NCBI GenBank assembly: GCA_947373105.1
Contig: CANBWK010000018.1
Span: forward strand, 1 to 36,306
Origin: Comamonadaceae bacterium
GTDB lineage: Bacteria; Pseudomonadota; Gammaproteobacteria; Burkholderiales; Burkholderiaceae_C
Length of the DNA stretch: 36,306 nucleotides
Direction of reading: 5' to 3'
Part shown: positions 24,125-32,120 of the stretch, one piece after another
Numbering within the stretch: the first letter of the stretch is position 1
How the letters are laid out: the number at the start of each line of letters is the position of its first letter
Made by a program: the position numbers and the translations under genes
Notes under the pieces: generated by a model
What the model saw: the letters and a program-made list of their open reading frames with translations, nothing else
Database searches by the model: none
Told to the model about the DNA's origin: nothing

Positions 24125-25915
24125 TTAGAAGGCTTCCAACGCCATCGCATTGACACTTGCAGCGCCATGCACGATGCTGTCTCGGATACCCGGTGCCTTG
24201 GACAAAATGTGGTCGGCATAAAAACGAGCCGTCGTCACCTTGGCGGCCATGAAAGCCGCATCTTGCGCTTGCGCTTGAGGTGTCAATGCCACCAACATCG
24301 CGCGGCCTAATTGCCAGCCGGCCATCAAATTACCGGCCAACATGAGGTAGGGCACGCTACCGGCGAACACTTCGTTCGGATGGGCTTTGGTGTTGCCTGC
24401 GACAAAATCCACCACCTCAATGAATGCTTCGCGTGAGGTCTTTAAGCGATGGGCCATGACTTGGGCATCCACGCTGTCAGATGCTGCCAATTCGGCTTCG
24501 GTTTGCGCCACTTGCGCAGCCAAAGCTTTGGCGGTTTGCCCTCCGTCGCGCGAAGTCTTGCGCCCCACCAAGTCGTTGGCTTGAATAGCAGTCGTGCCTT
24601 CGTAGATGGTCAAAATTTTGGCATCACGGTAATACTGCGCAGCACCTGTTTCTTCGATGAACCCCATACCGCCGTGCACTTGAACACCCAGGCTGGTCAC
24701 TTCAAGGCTCATTTCGGTACTGAAACCTTTGACCAGCGGTACCATGAATTCATAAAAAACTTGATTCTGTTTGCGAACCTCTGCATCGGGATGGTGGTGC
24801 GAGGCATCGTAAGCAGCGGCCGCAGTGGACGCCATGGCGCGACAGCCTTCTGTATAAGCACGCATGGTCATCAGCATACGGCGTACATCAGGATGGTGAA
24901 TGATGGCGCCTGCGCCAGGCAAGCTGCCATCCACGGGGCGGCCTTGCACACGGTCCTTGGCGTATTCAACTGCCTTTTGGTAGGCGCGCTGCGCAATCGC
25001 AATGCCTTGAACGCCAACGGCATAGCGGGCTGCGTTCATCATGATGAACATGTATTCAAGACCCCGGTTTTCTTGTCCGACCAAAAAGCCGACGCCTCCC
25101 CCGTTGTCACCAAACTGAAGCACGGCAGTCGGGCTGGCCTTGATGCCCATTTTGTGTTCGATACTCACGCAATGCACATCGTTGCGCTGACCTAATGTGC
25201 CATCGGCCTTGACCATGAATTTAGGCACCACAAAAAGGCTGATGCCTTTGACGCCTTCTGGCGCACCTTGGACCCGCGCTAACACCAGGTGGACGATGTT
25301 GTCGGCCATGTCGTGATCACCATAGGTGATGTAGATTTTGGTGCCAAAAATCTTGAACGTACCGTCTGGCTGTGGTTCAGCGCGTGTTCGAACTGCCGCC
25401 AAATCCGAGCCGGCTTGCGGCTCCGTCAGGTTCATGGTGCCGGTCCATTCACCGGAGACCAATTTTTCAAGGTAGGTGGCCTTGAGTTCGTCAGAGCCTG
25501 CCGTCAAAAGCGCCTCAATCGCACCGTCAGTCAACAAGGGGCAAAGTGCAAATGCCATGTTGGCCGAATTGAGCATTTCGCCACAAGCCGCACCAATCGT
25601 CTTGGGCAAACCTTGACCACCATATTCAACGGGGTGCTGCAGGCCTTGCCAACCGCCCTCAGCGTATTGTTTGTAGGCGGCCTTAAAGCCTGGCGTGGTG
25701 GTCACGCCGCTGCCATTGTGGAAAGATGGATTTTTGTCACCTTCCCAGTTCAAAGGAGAGAGCACATCTTGGTTGAGTTTGGCTGACTCTTCAAGCACCG
25801 CTTGCGCGGTTTCAAGCCCCGCATCTTCAAAGCCGGGAATCTGCGCAATCTGCTCGATGCGTGCCAGATGCTCGATATTAAAGAGCATGTCTTTGAGGGG
25901 GGCGATGTAGCTCAT
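24125..25915 (-). CDS. Acyl-CoA dehydrogenase with C-terminal extension (DmdC-like)
   Basis: A 596-residue FAD acyl-CoA dehydrogenase, longer than the ~380 of standard members owing to extra N-terminal residues and a C-terminal domain (about 470-596). FAD/substrate motifs: WTGTMNLTEPQAGSDLAAVRTRA (about 157-179) and GIKASPTAVLQFGD. The catalytic base is likely Glu439 in TIYEGTTAIQANDLVGRK. This architecture matches the DmdC / 3-methylmercaptopropionyl-CoA dehydrogenase-like group, whose members also act on other acyl-CoAs, so the exact substrate is open. It is 62 bases downstream of etfA, so electrons would pass directly to the ETF encoded beside it. The ATG at 25915 gives MSYIAPLKDMLFNIEH, a typical start. 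Confidence 0.94.
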   Translation of the reverse strand: MSYIAPLKDMLFNIEHLARIEQIAQIPGFEDAGLETAQAVLEESAKLNQDVLSPLNWEGDKNPSFHNGSGVTTTPGFKAAYKQYAEGGWQGLQHPVEYGGQGLPKTIGAACGEMLNSANMAFALCPLLTDGAIEALLTAGSDELKATYLEKLVSGEWTGTMNLTEPQAGSDLAAVRTRAEPQPDGTFKIFGTKIYITYGDHDMADNIVHLVLARVQGAPEGVKGISLFVVPKFMVKADGTLGQRNDVHCVSIEHKMGIKASPTAVLQFGDNGGGVGFLVGQENRGLEYMFIMMNAARYAVGVQGIAIAQRAYQKAVEYAKDRVQGRPVDGSLPGAGAIIHHPDVRRMLMTMRAYTEGCRAMASTAAAAYDASHHHPDAEVRKQNQVFYEFMVPLVKGFSTEMSLEVTSLGVQVHGGMGFIEETGAAQYYRDAKILTIYEGTTAIQANDLVGRKTSRDGGQTAKALAAQVAQTEAELAASDSVDAQVMAHRLKTSREAFIEVVDFVAGNTKAHPNEVFAGSVPYLMLAGNLMAGWQLGRAMLVALTPQAQAQDAAFMAAKVTTARFYADHILSKAPGIRDSIVHGAASVNAMALEAF

Positions 25916-25977
25916 GGTGTGTCTCTTTGAATTTCAACAGCAGTCGGGTCGGTCTTTTGCAATCGGAGCAAACGCCA

Positions 25978-26910
25978 TTACAGCGAGCGCACCAACTCCG
26001 GTACAGCGGTAAATAAATCCGCTTCCAAACCGAAATCCGCTACGCTGAAAATCGGCGCCTCGGGATCCTTGTTGATGGCCACGATCACTTTGGAATCCTT
26101 CATGCCTGCCAAGTGCTGAATAGCGCCCGAGATACCACAAGCGATATACAGCTGAGGGGCGACGATCTTGCCTGTCTGCCCCACTTGCAAGTCGTTTGCG
26201 GCGTAACCGGCATCCACTGCAGCGCGGCTGGCACCAATCGCAGCACCCAGCTTGTCGGCCAGCGGAGTCATGACTTCGTTGAACTTTTCAGAGCTGCCCA
26301 AAGCACGACCACCAGAGACAATGATCTTGGCCGCGGTCAACTCAGGTCGATCGTTCTTGGCAATTTCGCTGCCTTTGAAGCTGCTCTTGCCGCTGTCGGC
26401 TTGGGCAACAGGTGTTTCTACGGCGGCAGCGCCGCCGCTCGAAGCAGCTGCATCAAAACCTGTGGTTCTCACCGTGATGACTTTGGTTGCGTCAGAGGAC
26501 TGGACGGTGGCCATGGCGTTGCCCGCATAAATAGGTCGCTCAAAAGTGTCTGGCGAATCTACTTTGGTGATGTCGCTGATTTGGGCCACGTCCAATTTGG
26601 CGGCCACACGCGGGGCCACGTTTTTGCCAGCGGCAGTGGCGGGGAACAGGATGTGGCTGTAGTTAGCTGCGATGGCCAACACTTCAGCCGACACGTTTTC
26701 AGCCAATGCATGGGCCAGGCTTTCGCTGTCCACATGAATGACTTTGGAAACGCCAGCGATTTGCGCAGCCGCAGCCGCAGCCGCAGCCGCATGGTGGCCG
26801 GCAACGAGAACATGCACATCACCGCCGCAGGCCGCTGCAGCGGTCACTGTATTCAATGTTGCGACTTTGATCGAGGCGTTGTCGTGTTCTGCAATAACTA
26901 ATGCGGTCAT
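25978..26910 (-). CDS. etfA: Electron transfer flavoprotein alpha subunit
   Basis: A 310-residue EtfA, which with EtfB carries electrons from acyl-CoA dehydrogenases to ETF-quinone oxidoreductase. The N-terminal domain (MTALVIAEHDNASIK...) is followed by the FAD-binding C-terminal domain: KIIVSGGRALGSSEKF, LGAAIGASRAAVDAGYAANDLQVGQTGKIVAPQLYIACGISGAIQH and VIVAINKDPEAPIFSVADFGLEADLF, the classic ETF alpha signature. The ATG at 26910 is two bases from the etfB stop; a TTG at 26916 inside etfB is rejected. An alanine run near residues 41-49 is coded by a GCAGCC hexamer repeat (26765-26791). Confidence 0.97.
   Translation of the reverse strand: MTALVIAEHDNASIKVATLNTVTAAAACGGDVHVLVAGHHAAAAAAAAAQIAGVSKVIHVDSESLAHALAENVSAEVLAIAANYSHILFPATAAGKNVAPRVAAKLDVAQISDITKVDSPDTFERPIYAGNAMATVQSSDATKVITVRTTGFDAAASSGGAAAVETPVAQADSGKSSFKGSEIAKNDRPELTAAKIIVSGGRALGSSEKFNEVMTPLADKLGAAIGASRAAVDAGYAANDLQVGQTGKIVAPQLYIACGISGAIQHLAGMKDSKVIVAINKDPEAPIFSVADFGLEADLFTAVPELVRSL
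26765..26791. repeat. GCAGCC hexanucleotide repeat inside etfA
   Basis: About four and a half tandem copies of GCAGCC (plus strand) encode the polyalanine stretch of EtfA. Unit length is a multiple of three, so slippage would change the alanine count without a frameshift. Confidence 0.8.
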
Positions 26911-26912
26911 GG

Positions 26913-27668
26913 TCAAATTACCTTTGCAACGTTTTTCAATTTATCAACCAAAGCAGCGACATCAGGCACCTTGATGCCCGCACTGCGCTTGGCAGGCTCA
27001 GACACCTTCAGTGTCTTGATCCGGGGGGTAATGTCAACACCCAGATCTTCAGGCTTGAACGTATCAAGCTGTTTCTTCTTGGCCTTCATGATGTTCGGCA
27101 GCGTCACGTAACGTGGCTCATTCAAACGCAAATCAGTGGTCACTACAGCAGGCAGGGAGATCGACAGGATTTCGAGACCGCCATCGATTTCGCGGGTCAC
27201 AGAGGCCCGGCCATCGACCACTTCAATTTTGGATGCGTAGGTGGCTTGCGGCAGGTCGGCCAATGCAGCCAACATCTGACCCGTTTGGTTGCAATCGTCA
27301 TCAATCGCTTGCTTGCCCAAAATGATCAAGCCAGGTTGTTCTTTGTCGATCAAAGCCTTCAGCAATTTGGCCACTGCCAAAGGCTGCAAGTCCACATCGG
27401 CGGGGGTTTCGACCAAAATGCCGCGGTCAGCACCAATGGCCATCGCTGTGCGCAGGGTTTCCTGGCATTGCGTCACACCACACGACACGGCAATCACTTC
27501 AGTCGCCACGCCTTTTTCTCGCAAGCGAACCGCCTCTTCGATGGCAATCTCATCAAAGGGGTTCATGCTCATTTTGACGTTGGCGATGTCCACGCCGGTA
27601 CCGTCAGATTTCACGCGGACTTTCACGTTGTAGTCCACCACCCGCTTGACGGGAACCAAAATTTTCAT
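26913..27668 (-). CDS. etfB: Electron transfer flavoprotein beta subunit
   Basis: A 251-residue-class EtfB that binds AMP and pairs with EtfA. It begins [20 protein letters not shown] and carries [53 protein letters not shown] (the ETF beta signature) and the recognition-loop region [20 protein letters not shown], which docks acyl-CoA dehydrogenases. The ATG at 27668 follows GGAGA seven bases upstream; an in-frame start at 27674 adds two residues and is rejected. It is the first gene of the minus-strand operon, downstream of the 26-bp inverted repeat at 27728-27753. Confidence 0.97.
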   Translation of the reverse strand: MKILVPVKRVVDYNVKVRVKSDGTGVDIANVKMSMNPFDEIAIEEAVRLREKGVATEVIAVSCGVTQCQETLRTAMAIGADRGILVETPADVDLQPLAVAKLLKALIDKEQPGLIILGKQAIDDDCNQTGQMLAALADLPQATYASKIEVVDGRASVTREIDGGLEILSISLPAVVTTDLRLNEPRYVTLPNIMKAKKKQLDTFKPEDLGVDITPRIKTLKVSEPAKRSAGIKVPDVAALVDKLKNVAKVI

Positions 27669-27727
27669 ACACACATCTCCGTTGATTGAATTTCGAATGG
27701 CGTTAAGGCTGTATGAGCCTCATGCGT

Positions 27728-27753
27728 AATTGACGTTAACGTAAACGTCAATT
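27728..27753. promoter_or_regulatory. 26-bp inverted repeat upstream of etfB (MerR/LiuR-like operator candidate)
   Basis: AATTGACGTT (27728-27737) and AACGTCAATT (27744-27753) are perfect inverted arms around AACGTA. TTGACG, a good -35 hexamer, occurs on both strands within the arms. The pattern recalls operators of MerR-type LiuR regulators of acyl-CoA and branched-chain amino acid catabolism; that identification is from memory. Confidence 0.6.
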
Positions 27754-27870
27754 GTGCCCCAGAACCCATGTAAAAGCGAGCCGTCCCGATAAAAAAGCAC
27801 GGTCGTTCTTAATTTTACATCAAGCTTTTGCTGTCAATCCGCATTGTGAACGAGGAAACCTAGGGAATTC

Positions 27871-27888
27871 ACCGACCGATTGGTCGGT
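27871..27888. promoter_or_regulatory. TetR-type operator candidate upstream of dctP
   Basis: ACCGACC-GATT-GGTCGGT is a perfect 7-bp inverted repeat, 80 bases before the TRAP dctP start and about 200 from etfB. TetR-family repressors often bind such sites. No tetR gene lies in the window. Confidence 0.55.
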
Positions 27889-27968
27889 TAATTGCGGTTA
27901 GCATCGGCTTATGTCTGAACAACTTCAGATGACACGATGTTTTGCAATCCAACTCTTGGAGTTTTCTC

Positions 27969-28991
27969 ATGAAAAAAACACTGCTTTCAATGACCTGCTT
28001 TGTTGCAGCCAACTTGGTCACGGCTACAGGCTTGCAAGCCCAAACTGTGCTGACTGTTTCTAGCTGGTTACCCCCCACGCATACCGCCAGCATGGCGCAA
28101 AAAGAATGGTGTGATCTGCTCGAGACCAACACCACAGGCCGTGTCAAATGCAACATCTTGCCCCGTGGCGTGACCCCTGCCCCTGGCACCTATGATGCCG
28201 TCAAAAATGGTTTGGCGGATCTGTCTTACACAGTCCACGGCTACACCCCTGGACGCTTCGTTCATACGCAAATGACAGAGTTGCCTTTCTTGGGTAACAG
28301 TGCAGAAACCATCTCCGTGGCATTGAGCCGCGTCAGTGGCAAGTACCCAGAATTTGCCGCCGAACACCAAGGCGTCAAAGTGATCACTTTGTTCTCGCAT
28401 GGCCCGGGCATTGTGTTCAATACCAAGCGCCCCATTGCCAAAGTAGATGATCTGTCAGGCCTGAAATTCCGTGTGGGTGGCGGTATGGTCAACGAAATGT
28501 CCAAAGTTTTGAACATGAACGTCACCCTCAAACCTGCACCTGATTCTTATGAATTGTTGTCGAGCGGCGTCATGGATGGCACCTTGTTCCCAGCCGAGTC
28601 CACCGAGTCCTTCAAGATTGACAAGATCATCAAGCACGCCACCACCTTTCCAGGCGGCCTCTACAACACGAGCTTTGTGTTCATGATGAACCAAGCCAAG
28701 TACGACAAATTGTCTGCTGAGGATAAAAAAGCCGTGGATGCTATCTCTGGCGAAACCGCTGCCCGCATCTTTGGCCGTGGCTGGGACAAAGTGGACCGTC
28801 GCGCCTTTGCCTTGATGCAGGTCAACAACGTCTTGATCACGAAAGCCGACGCCAAATTCGTGGCCGATGTCAAAGCCAAAACTGCCCCTCTGGAACAAGG
28901 CTGGGTCAAGGCTTCTGAAGCCAAAGGCCTGAAGAACCCCGCCAAAGTGTTGGCCGAGTTCCGCGCCGAGATTGCCAAACTCGAAAAGTAA
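27969..28991 (+). CDS. dctP: TRAP transporter substrate-binding protein DctP
   Basis: A 340-residue periplasmic binding protein with signal peptide MKKTLLSMTCFVAANLVTATGLQA (cleavage near QA-QT). The mature domain carries PTHTASMAQKEWCDLLE, LPRGVTPAPGTYDAVKNGLADLSY and the family's ligand-anchoring segment DLSGLKFRVGGG, where Arg168 would form the salt bridge to a substrate carboxylate. The ATG at 27969 is preceded by TTGGAG; an in-frame TTG at 27942 is rejected. A terminator-like hairpin separates it from dctQ, which would give an excess of binding protein over membrane subunits. Substrate unknown. Confidence 0.94.
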   Translation: MKKTLLSMTCFVAANLVTATGLQAQTVLTVSSWLPPTHTASMAQKEWCDLLETNTTGRVKCNILPRGVTPAPGTYDAVKNGLADLSYTVHGYTPGRFVHTQMTELPFLGNSAETISVALSRVSGKYPEFAAEHQGVKVITLFSHGPGIVFNTKRPIAKVDDLSGLKFRVGGGMVNEMSKVLNMNVTLKPAPDSYELLSSGVMDGTLFPAESTESFKIDKIIKHATTFPGGLYNTSFVFMMNQAKYDKLSAEDKKAVDAISGETAARIFGRGWDKVDRRAFALMQVNNVLITKADAKFVADVKAKTAPLEQGWVKASEAKGLKNPAKVLAEFRAEIAKLEK

Positions 28992-29008
28992 TCGCTTGAC
29001 CCTACCCT

Positions 29009-29024
29009 GCTGTCAGCTGACAGC
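29009..29024. repeat. 16-bp perfect palindrome after dctP
   Basis: GCTGTCAG|CTGACAGC reads the same on both strands, two bases before the terminator-like hairpin. It may be a protein site or extend the RNA structure. Confidence 0.5.
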
Positions 29025-29025
29025 C

Positions 29026-29063
29026 AACGGTACTCGCTACCATCGGCGGGTACCGTTTTTTTT
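29026..29063 (+). terminator. Intrinsic terminator / attenuator between dctP and dctQ
   Basis: AACGGTAC pairs with GTACCGTT, with an inner CGC/GCG extension, and runs directly into eight T residues (29056-29063). This is the strongest intrinsic-terminator signal in the window, placed inside an operon, so partial readthrough is expected. Confidence 0.82.
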
Positions 29064-29080
29064 GATATTGAGGACCTACT

Positions 29081-29563
29081 TTGAAAAAGTTTCTTGAAAC
29101 AGCCTCCGGATTGCTGGCAGGCTTGGCCCTGTTCGCCATCATGGTGCTCACCTTTCTGGATGTGGGGGGGCGCAAATTGCTGGACCACTCCATCACCGGC
29201 TCGCTCGAAATGACCGAACTGCTCATGGTGGTGGTGATTTTTGGCGCCTTGCCCTTGGTGTCCGAACGTGGAGAACATGTCGTGTTCGATTCGCTGGATG
29301 GTTTTTTACCGGATGTGATTAAAAAAATACAACGCGGATTGGTGCATCTGCTGTGCGGTGTAGCCTTGATCGGTTTGGGTTGGCTCATGTGGCAAACCGG
29401 CAATGATTTTTTTGCTTCCGGTGAAACCACTGCGCAACTTAAAATTTTGAAAGCGCCTTTCATTTACGGCATGGGTTTGCTTTGCGCATTCACGGGTCTG
29501 ATTCACTTGTCCTTCATGCGTCACCCGTTGAACAATGCAGAATCTGAAGGCGGTGTTTTGTGA
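29081..29563 (+). CDS. dctQ: TRAP transporter small membrane subunit DctQ
   Basis: A 160-residue integral membrane protein with four spans: about 8-27 (ASGLLAGLALFAIMVLTFLD), 45-62, 85-105 and 125-145. TFLDVGGRKLLDHSITGSLEMTELLMVVVIFGALP is the DctQ signature region. The start is TTG at 29081, preceded by GAGGA six bases upstream; no ATG is available until about residue 21, inside the first span. The stop overlaps the dctM GTG (GTGA). Confidence 0.92.
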   Translation: MKKFLETASGLLAGLALFAIMVLTFLDVGGRKLLDHSITGSLEMTELLMVVVIFGALPLVSERGEHVVFDSLDGFLPDVIKKIQRGLVHLLCGVALIGLGWLMWQTGNDFFASGETTAQLKILKAPFIYGMGLLCAFTGLIHLSFMRHPLNNAESEGGVL

Positions 29564-30852
29564 TTGAAGCTTTACTTGGATTTGCGGCCATCTTTGGCTT
29601 GGCTTTGTTGCGTGTGCCTTTGGCCTTTTCGATGGGCATGGTTGGCATTGTGGGCATAGGCCTAACGCGCGGCTGGATGCCCGCACTGGCCAGCACCGCT
29701 CAAGTGGTGCATGAAACCGGCTTTGCCTATACCTTGTCCGTGATCCCCTTGTTCATCTTGATGGGTAACTTTGTCGCTCGTGCTGGTTTGGCGCATGAAT
29801 TATTCCATGCCGCCTATACCTTTATTGGTCACCGCCGTGGCGGCTTGGCACACGCCACGATTGCTGCTTGTGCGGGCTTTGGCGCGATTTGCGGCTCGTC
29901 CATCGCCACCGCCGCCACCATGAGCAAAGTGGCGTATCCTTCTATGAAAAAGCTGGGCTACAGCGATGCGCTTTCAACAGGTGTGATTGCGGCAGGCGGC
30001 ACATTGGGCATCATGATTCCACCTTCGACCATCATGGTGATTTACGGCATCGTGACCGAGACGCATATCGGCAAACTGTTTGCTGCAGGCGTGATTCCAG
30101 GCATTCTGACGGCCATTTTGATGATGGGCGCCGTCGTCTTGATGACGATGCAAAATCCCGAACATGCCCCTGCGGGCGAAAAGTTCACTTGGGCGCAGCG
30201 CTTTGAGGCCTTGCGCGGCATCTGGGGGGTTTTGCTGTTGGTTTTCATTGTGTTGGGTGGTATTTACGGTGGCATCTTTACCGCCACAGAAGGTGCTGGC
30301 ATGGGCGCTTCGGGCGCATTTCTTTTTGCGTGGGCCCGTGGTGCACTGAGCTGGAAATCGCTCTACGACATCCTGGTCGAATCGGCTCGCACGACGGCCA
30401 TGTTGTTCACCTTATTGATCGCCGCAACGATATTCGCCAACTTTGTGAACTTCACCACCATGCCTGGCGACCTCAAAGAGTGGATCACTCACTTGGGTCT
30501 TTCTCCCATCATGGTGGTAGGCGCGATGATGGTGATCTATGTGATTTTGGGCACCGTGATGGAAGAGTTGACCATGGTCTTGCTGACCATACCGTTGTTC
30601 TTTCCTATCGTGGTTCAACTGGGTTTTGACCCCGTTTGGTTTGGTGTGCTGATCGTGATGGTGATTCAGATCGGCTTGATCTCACCGCCTGTGGGCATGA
30701 ACCTCTTTGTGCTCAACACCTTGCTGCCCAAAGTGGGCTTGGGTACCATCTTCCGAGGTGTCTGGCCGCTGGTGTTGGTGTTGGTCATCACCTTGGGCAT
30801 CTTGCTGGCATTCCCAGCCCTGAGCCTGTGGCTGCCGTCAATGATGGTTTAA
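29560..30852 (+). CDS. dctM: TRAP transporter large permease DctM
   Basis: A 430-residue polytopic permease, the ion-coupled transport subunit of the TRAP system. Visible family features include LLRVPLAFSMGMVGIVGIG, HRRGGLAHATIAACAGFGAICGSSIATAATMSKVAYPSM, AGGTLGIMIPPSTIMVIYGIVTE and LISPPVGMNLFVLN, in typical order. The start is GTG at 29560, overlapping the dctQ stop. Its stop codon shares bases with the convergent MscS stop (30849-30852). Confidence 0.97.
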   Translation: MIEALLGFAAIFGLALLRVPLAFSMGMVGIVGIGLTRGWMPALASTAQVVHETGFAYTLSVIPLFILMGNFVARAGLAHELFHAAYTFIGHRRGGLAHATIAACAGFGAICGSSIATAATMSKVAYPSMKKLGYSDALSTGVIAAGGTLGIMIPPSTIMVIYGIVTETHIGKLFAAGVIPGILTAILMMGAVVLMTMQNPEHAPAGEKFTWAQRFEALRGIWGVLLLVFIVLGGIYGGIFTATEGAGMGASGAFLFAWARGALSWKSLYDILVESARTTAMLFTLLIAATIFANFVNFTTMPGDLKEWITHLGLSPIMVVGAMMVIYVILGTVMEELTMVLLTIPLFFPIVVQLGFDPVWFGVLIVMVIQIGLISPPVGMNLFVLNTLLPKVGLGTIFRGVWPLVLVLVITLGILLAFPALSLWLPSMMV

Positions 30853-32120
30853 GCCACCATTCTGACCACACGTTGCGGGTACGGGATCTCAATCCCGTTC
30901 GCCCGCAAACGTTGCAAAATCCCAATGTGAATCAGCGATTTCACATTCAAGAGACTGCCCTCTTCTTCATGCAACCAATACCCTAAAGTGAAGTCCAGTC
31001 CATCGGCACCAAAAGCCGACAATGCAACGGTTGGCAAAGGCTCCTGCAATACACGCGTTTGTTCAGCACAAGCTTCCAGCAGCAATGCCATGACTTGCGG
31101 TACATCGCTCTCATAACCGACAGACACATGAATCGACTGCCAGACTTTGCTGTCCGCCAAGGTCAAATTTTCAACCCGATTAGAAATCAACATTTCGTTG
31201 GGAACGATGGATTCACGACCCGTCACCGAACGAATCACGGTGTAACGCGCCTTGATGTCGGTAATGCGTCCCTCAAAATCATCGACACGGACGTTGTCTC
31301 CAATCCGCAGACTCCGCTCGGTCAGAATCACAAAACCACTCACGTAATTGGCGGCCAATTTTTGCAAGCCCAAGCCCATACCCACACCCAGAGCGCCGCC
31401 CATCACCGATAAGGCGGTCAAATCAATTCCCGCAGAAGACAAGGCCAACAAAACGCCGACGAACAGAAGCAGCGCGGTGGCGGCGTTGCTCATCGCTTTA
31501 CGAAGCGACAAATCGCTGCCCGTGGCATTTTTTAACAAGCGAGACTCAAGTGCGGATGACAGCCACAAGGTCAAAATTAACACCACGGTAGCGGTCAAGC
31601 CCCCTTCGATCAAGGTGCGAACCGACAACAACGAGCCGCCCACTTTCCAATGAATTTGATCCAACTCCTCCAGCAGCAAAGGCAACAATCCCGTGATCCA
31701 CAAAACCGCTGCACCCCATGCGAGCCATGACAGCGTGCGCTCAATGGGTCTGACCCAATCGGATTGTTTGAAGGTCACTTGCAGCACTTTGACGCCCAAT
31801 CGAATCGCCGCCAAGGAAACGCAAACAGGCACCCAAATGTCCATCAGCATCACATCGACCTGCTGCTGGAATACGGCTCTCACAAGAAAAGAAAAAGCCA
31901 TCAAGGCCAGAGGAAAGAGCACCCCATCAATCAATCGCTGACCCAGCAAAATGGTCAAAGACGCTCGGGGTGCTGCGCTGCGGACCATCCATGCCAAAAG
32001 CCATGAGGAGATCACACAACCTGCGATCAAACTCAACTCCAAACTTGTCTGCACCCAAGTCAATCCATCCAACCAAGCCAAGGGGTCCTCCACCCGAATC
32101 ACCCCGCGACTCAAGGCCAT
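30849..32120 (-). CDS. MscS-family mechanosensitive ion channel
   Basis: A 423-residue membrane channel that opens under membrane tension on osmotic downshock. The pore helix region is SAGIDLTALSVMGGALGVGMGLGLQKLAANYVSGF, with the Gly/Ala packing pattern of MscS TM3, followed by the beta domain (LRIGDNVRVDDFEGRITDIKARYTVIR, VPNEMLISNRVENLTL) and the C-terminal alpha/beta domain. Five or so hydrophobic spans precede the pore helix, making it larger than E. coli MscS (286). The ATG at 32120 lies inside the end of the crotonase gene, an overlap that suggests co-translation. Convergent with dctM. Confidence 0.94.
   Translation of the reverse strand: MALSRGVIRVEDPLAWLDGLTWVQTSLELSLIAGCVISSWLLAWMVRSAAPRASLTILLGQRLIDGVLFPLALMAFSFLVRAVFQQQVDVMLMDIWVPVCVSLAAIRLGVKVLQVTFKQSDWVRPIERTLSWLAWGAAVLWITGLLPLLLEELDQIHWKVGGSLLSVRTLIEGGLTATVVLILTLWLSSALESRLLKNATGSDLSLRKAMSNAATALLLFVGVLLALSSAGIDLTALSVMGGALGVGMGLGLQKLAANYVSGFVILTERSLRIGDNVRVDDFEGRITDIKARYTVIRSVTGRESIVPNEMLISNRVENLTLADSKVWQSIHVSVGYESDVPQVMALLLEACAEQTRVLQEPLPTVALSAFGADGLDFTLGYWLHEEEGSLLNVKSLIHIGILQRLRANGIEIPYPQRVVRMVA

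Noticed and set aside
26113-26901. 262-codon plus-strand frame across etfA, and a similar one across etfB (26901-27689)
   Set aside because: Both are antisense shadows of strongly conserved ETF genes, with unusual His/Arg/Cys composition.
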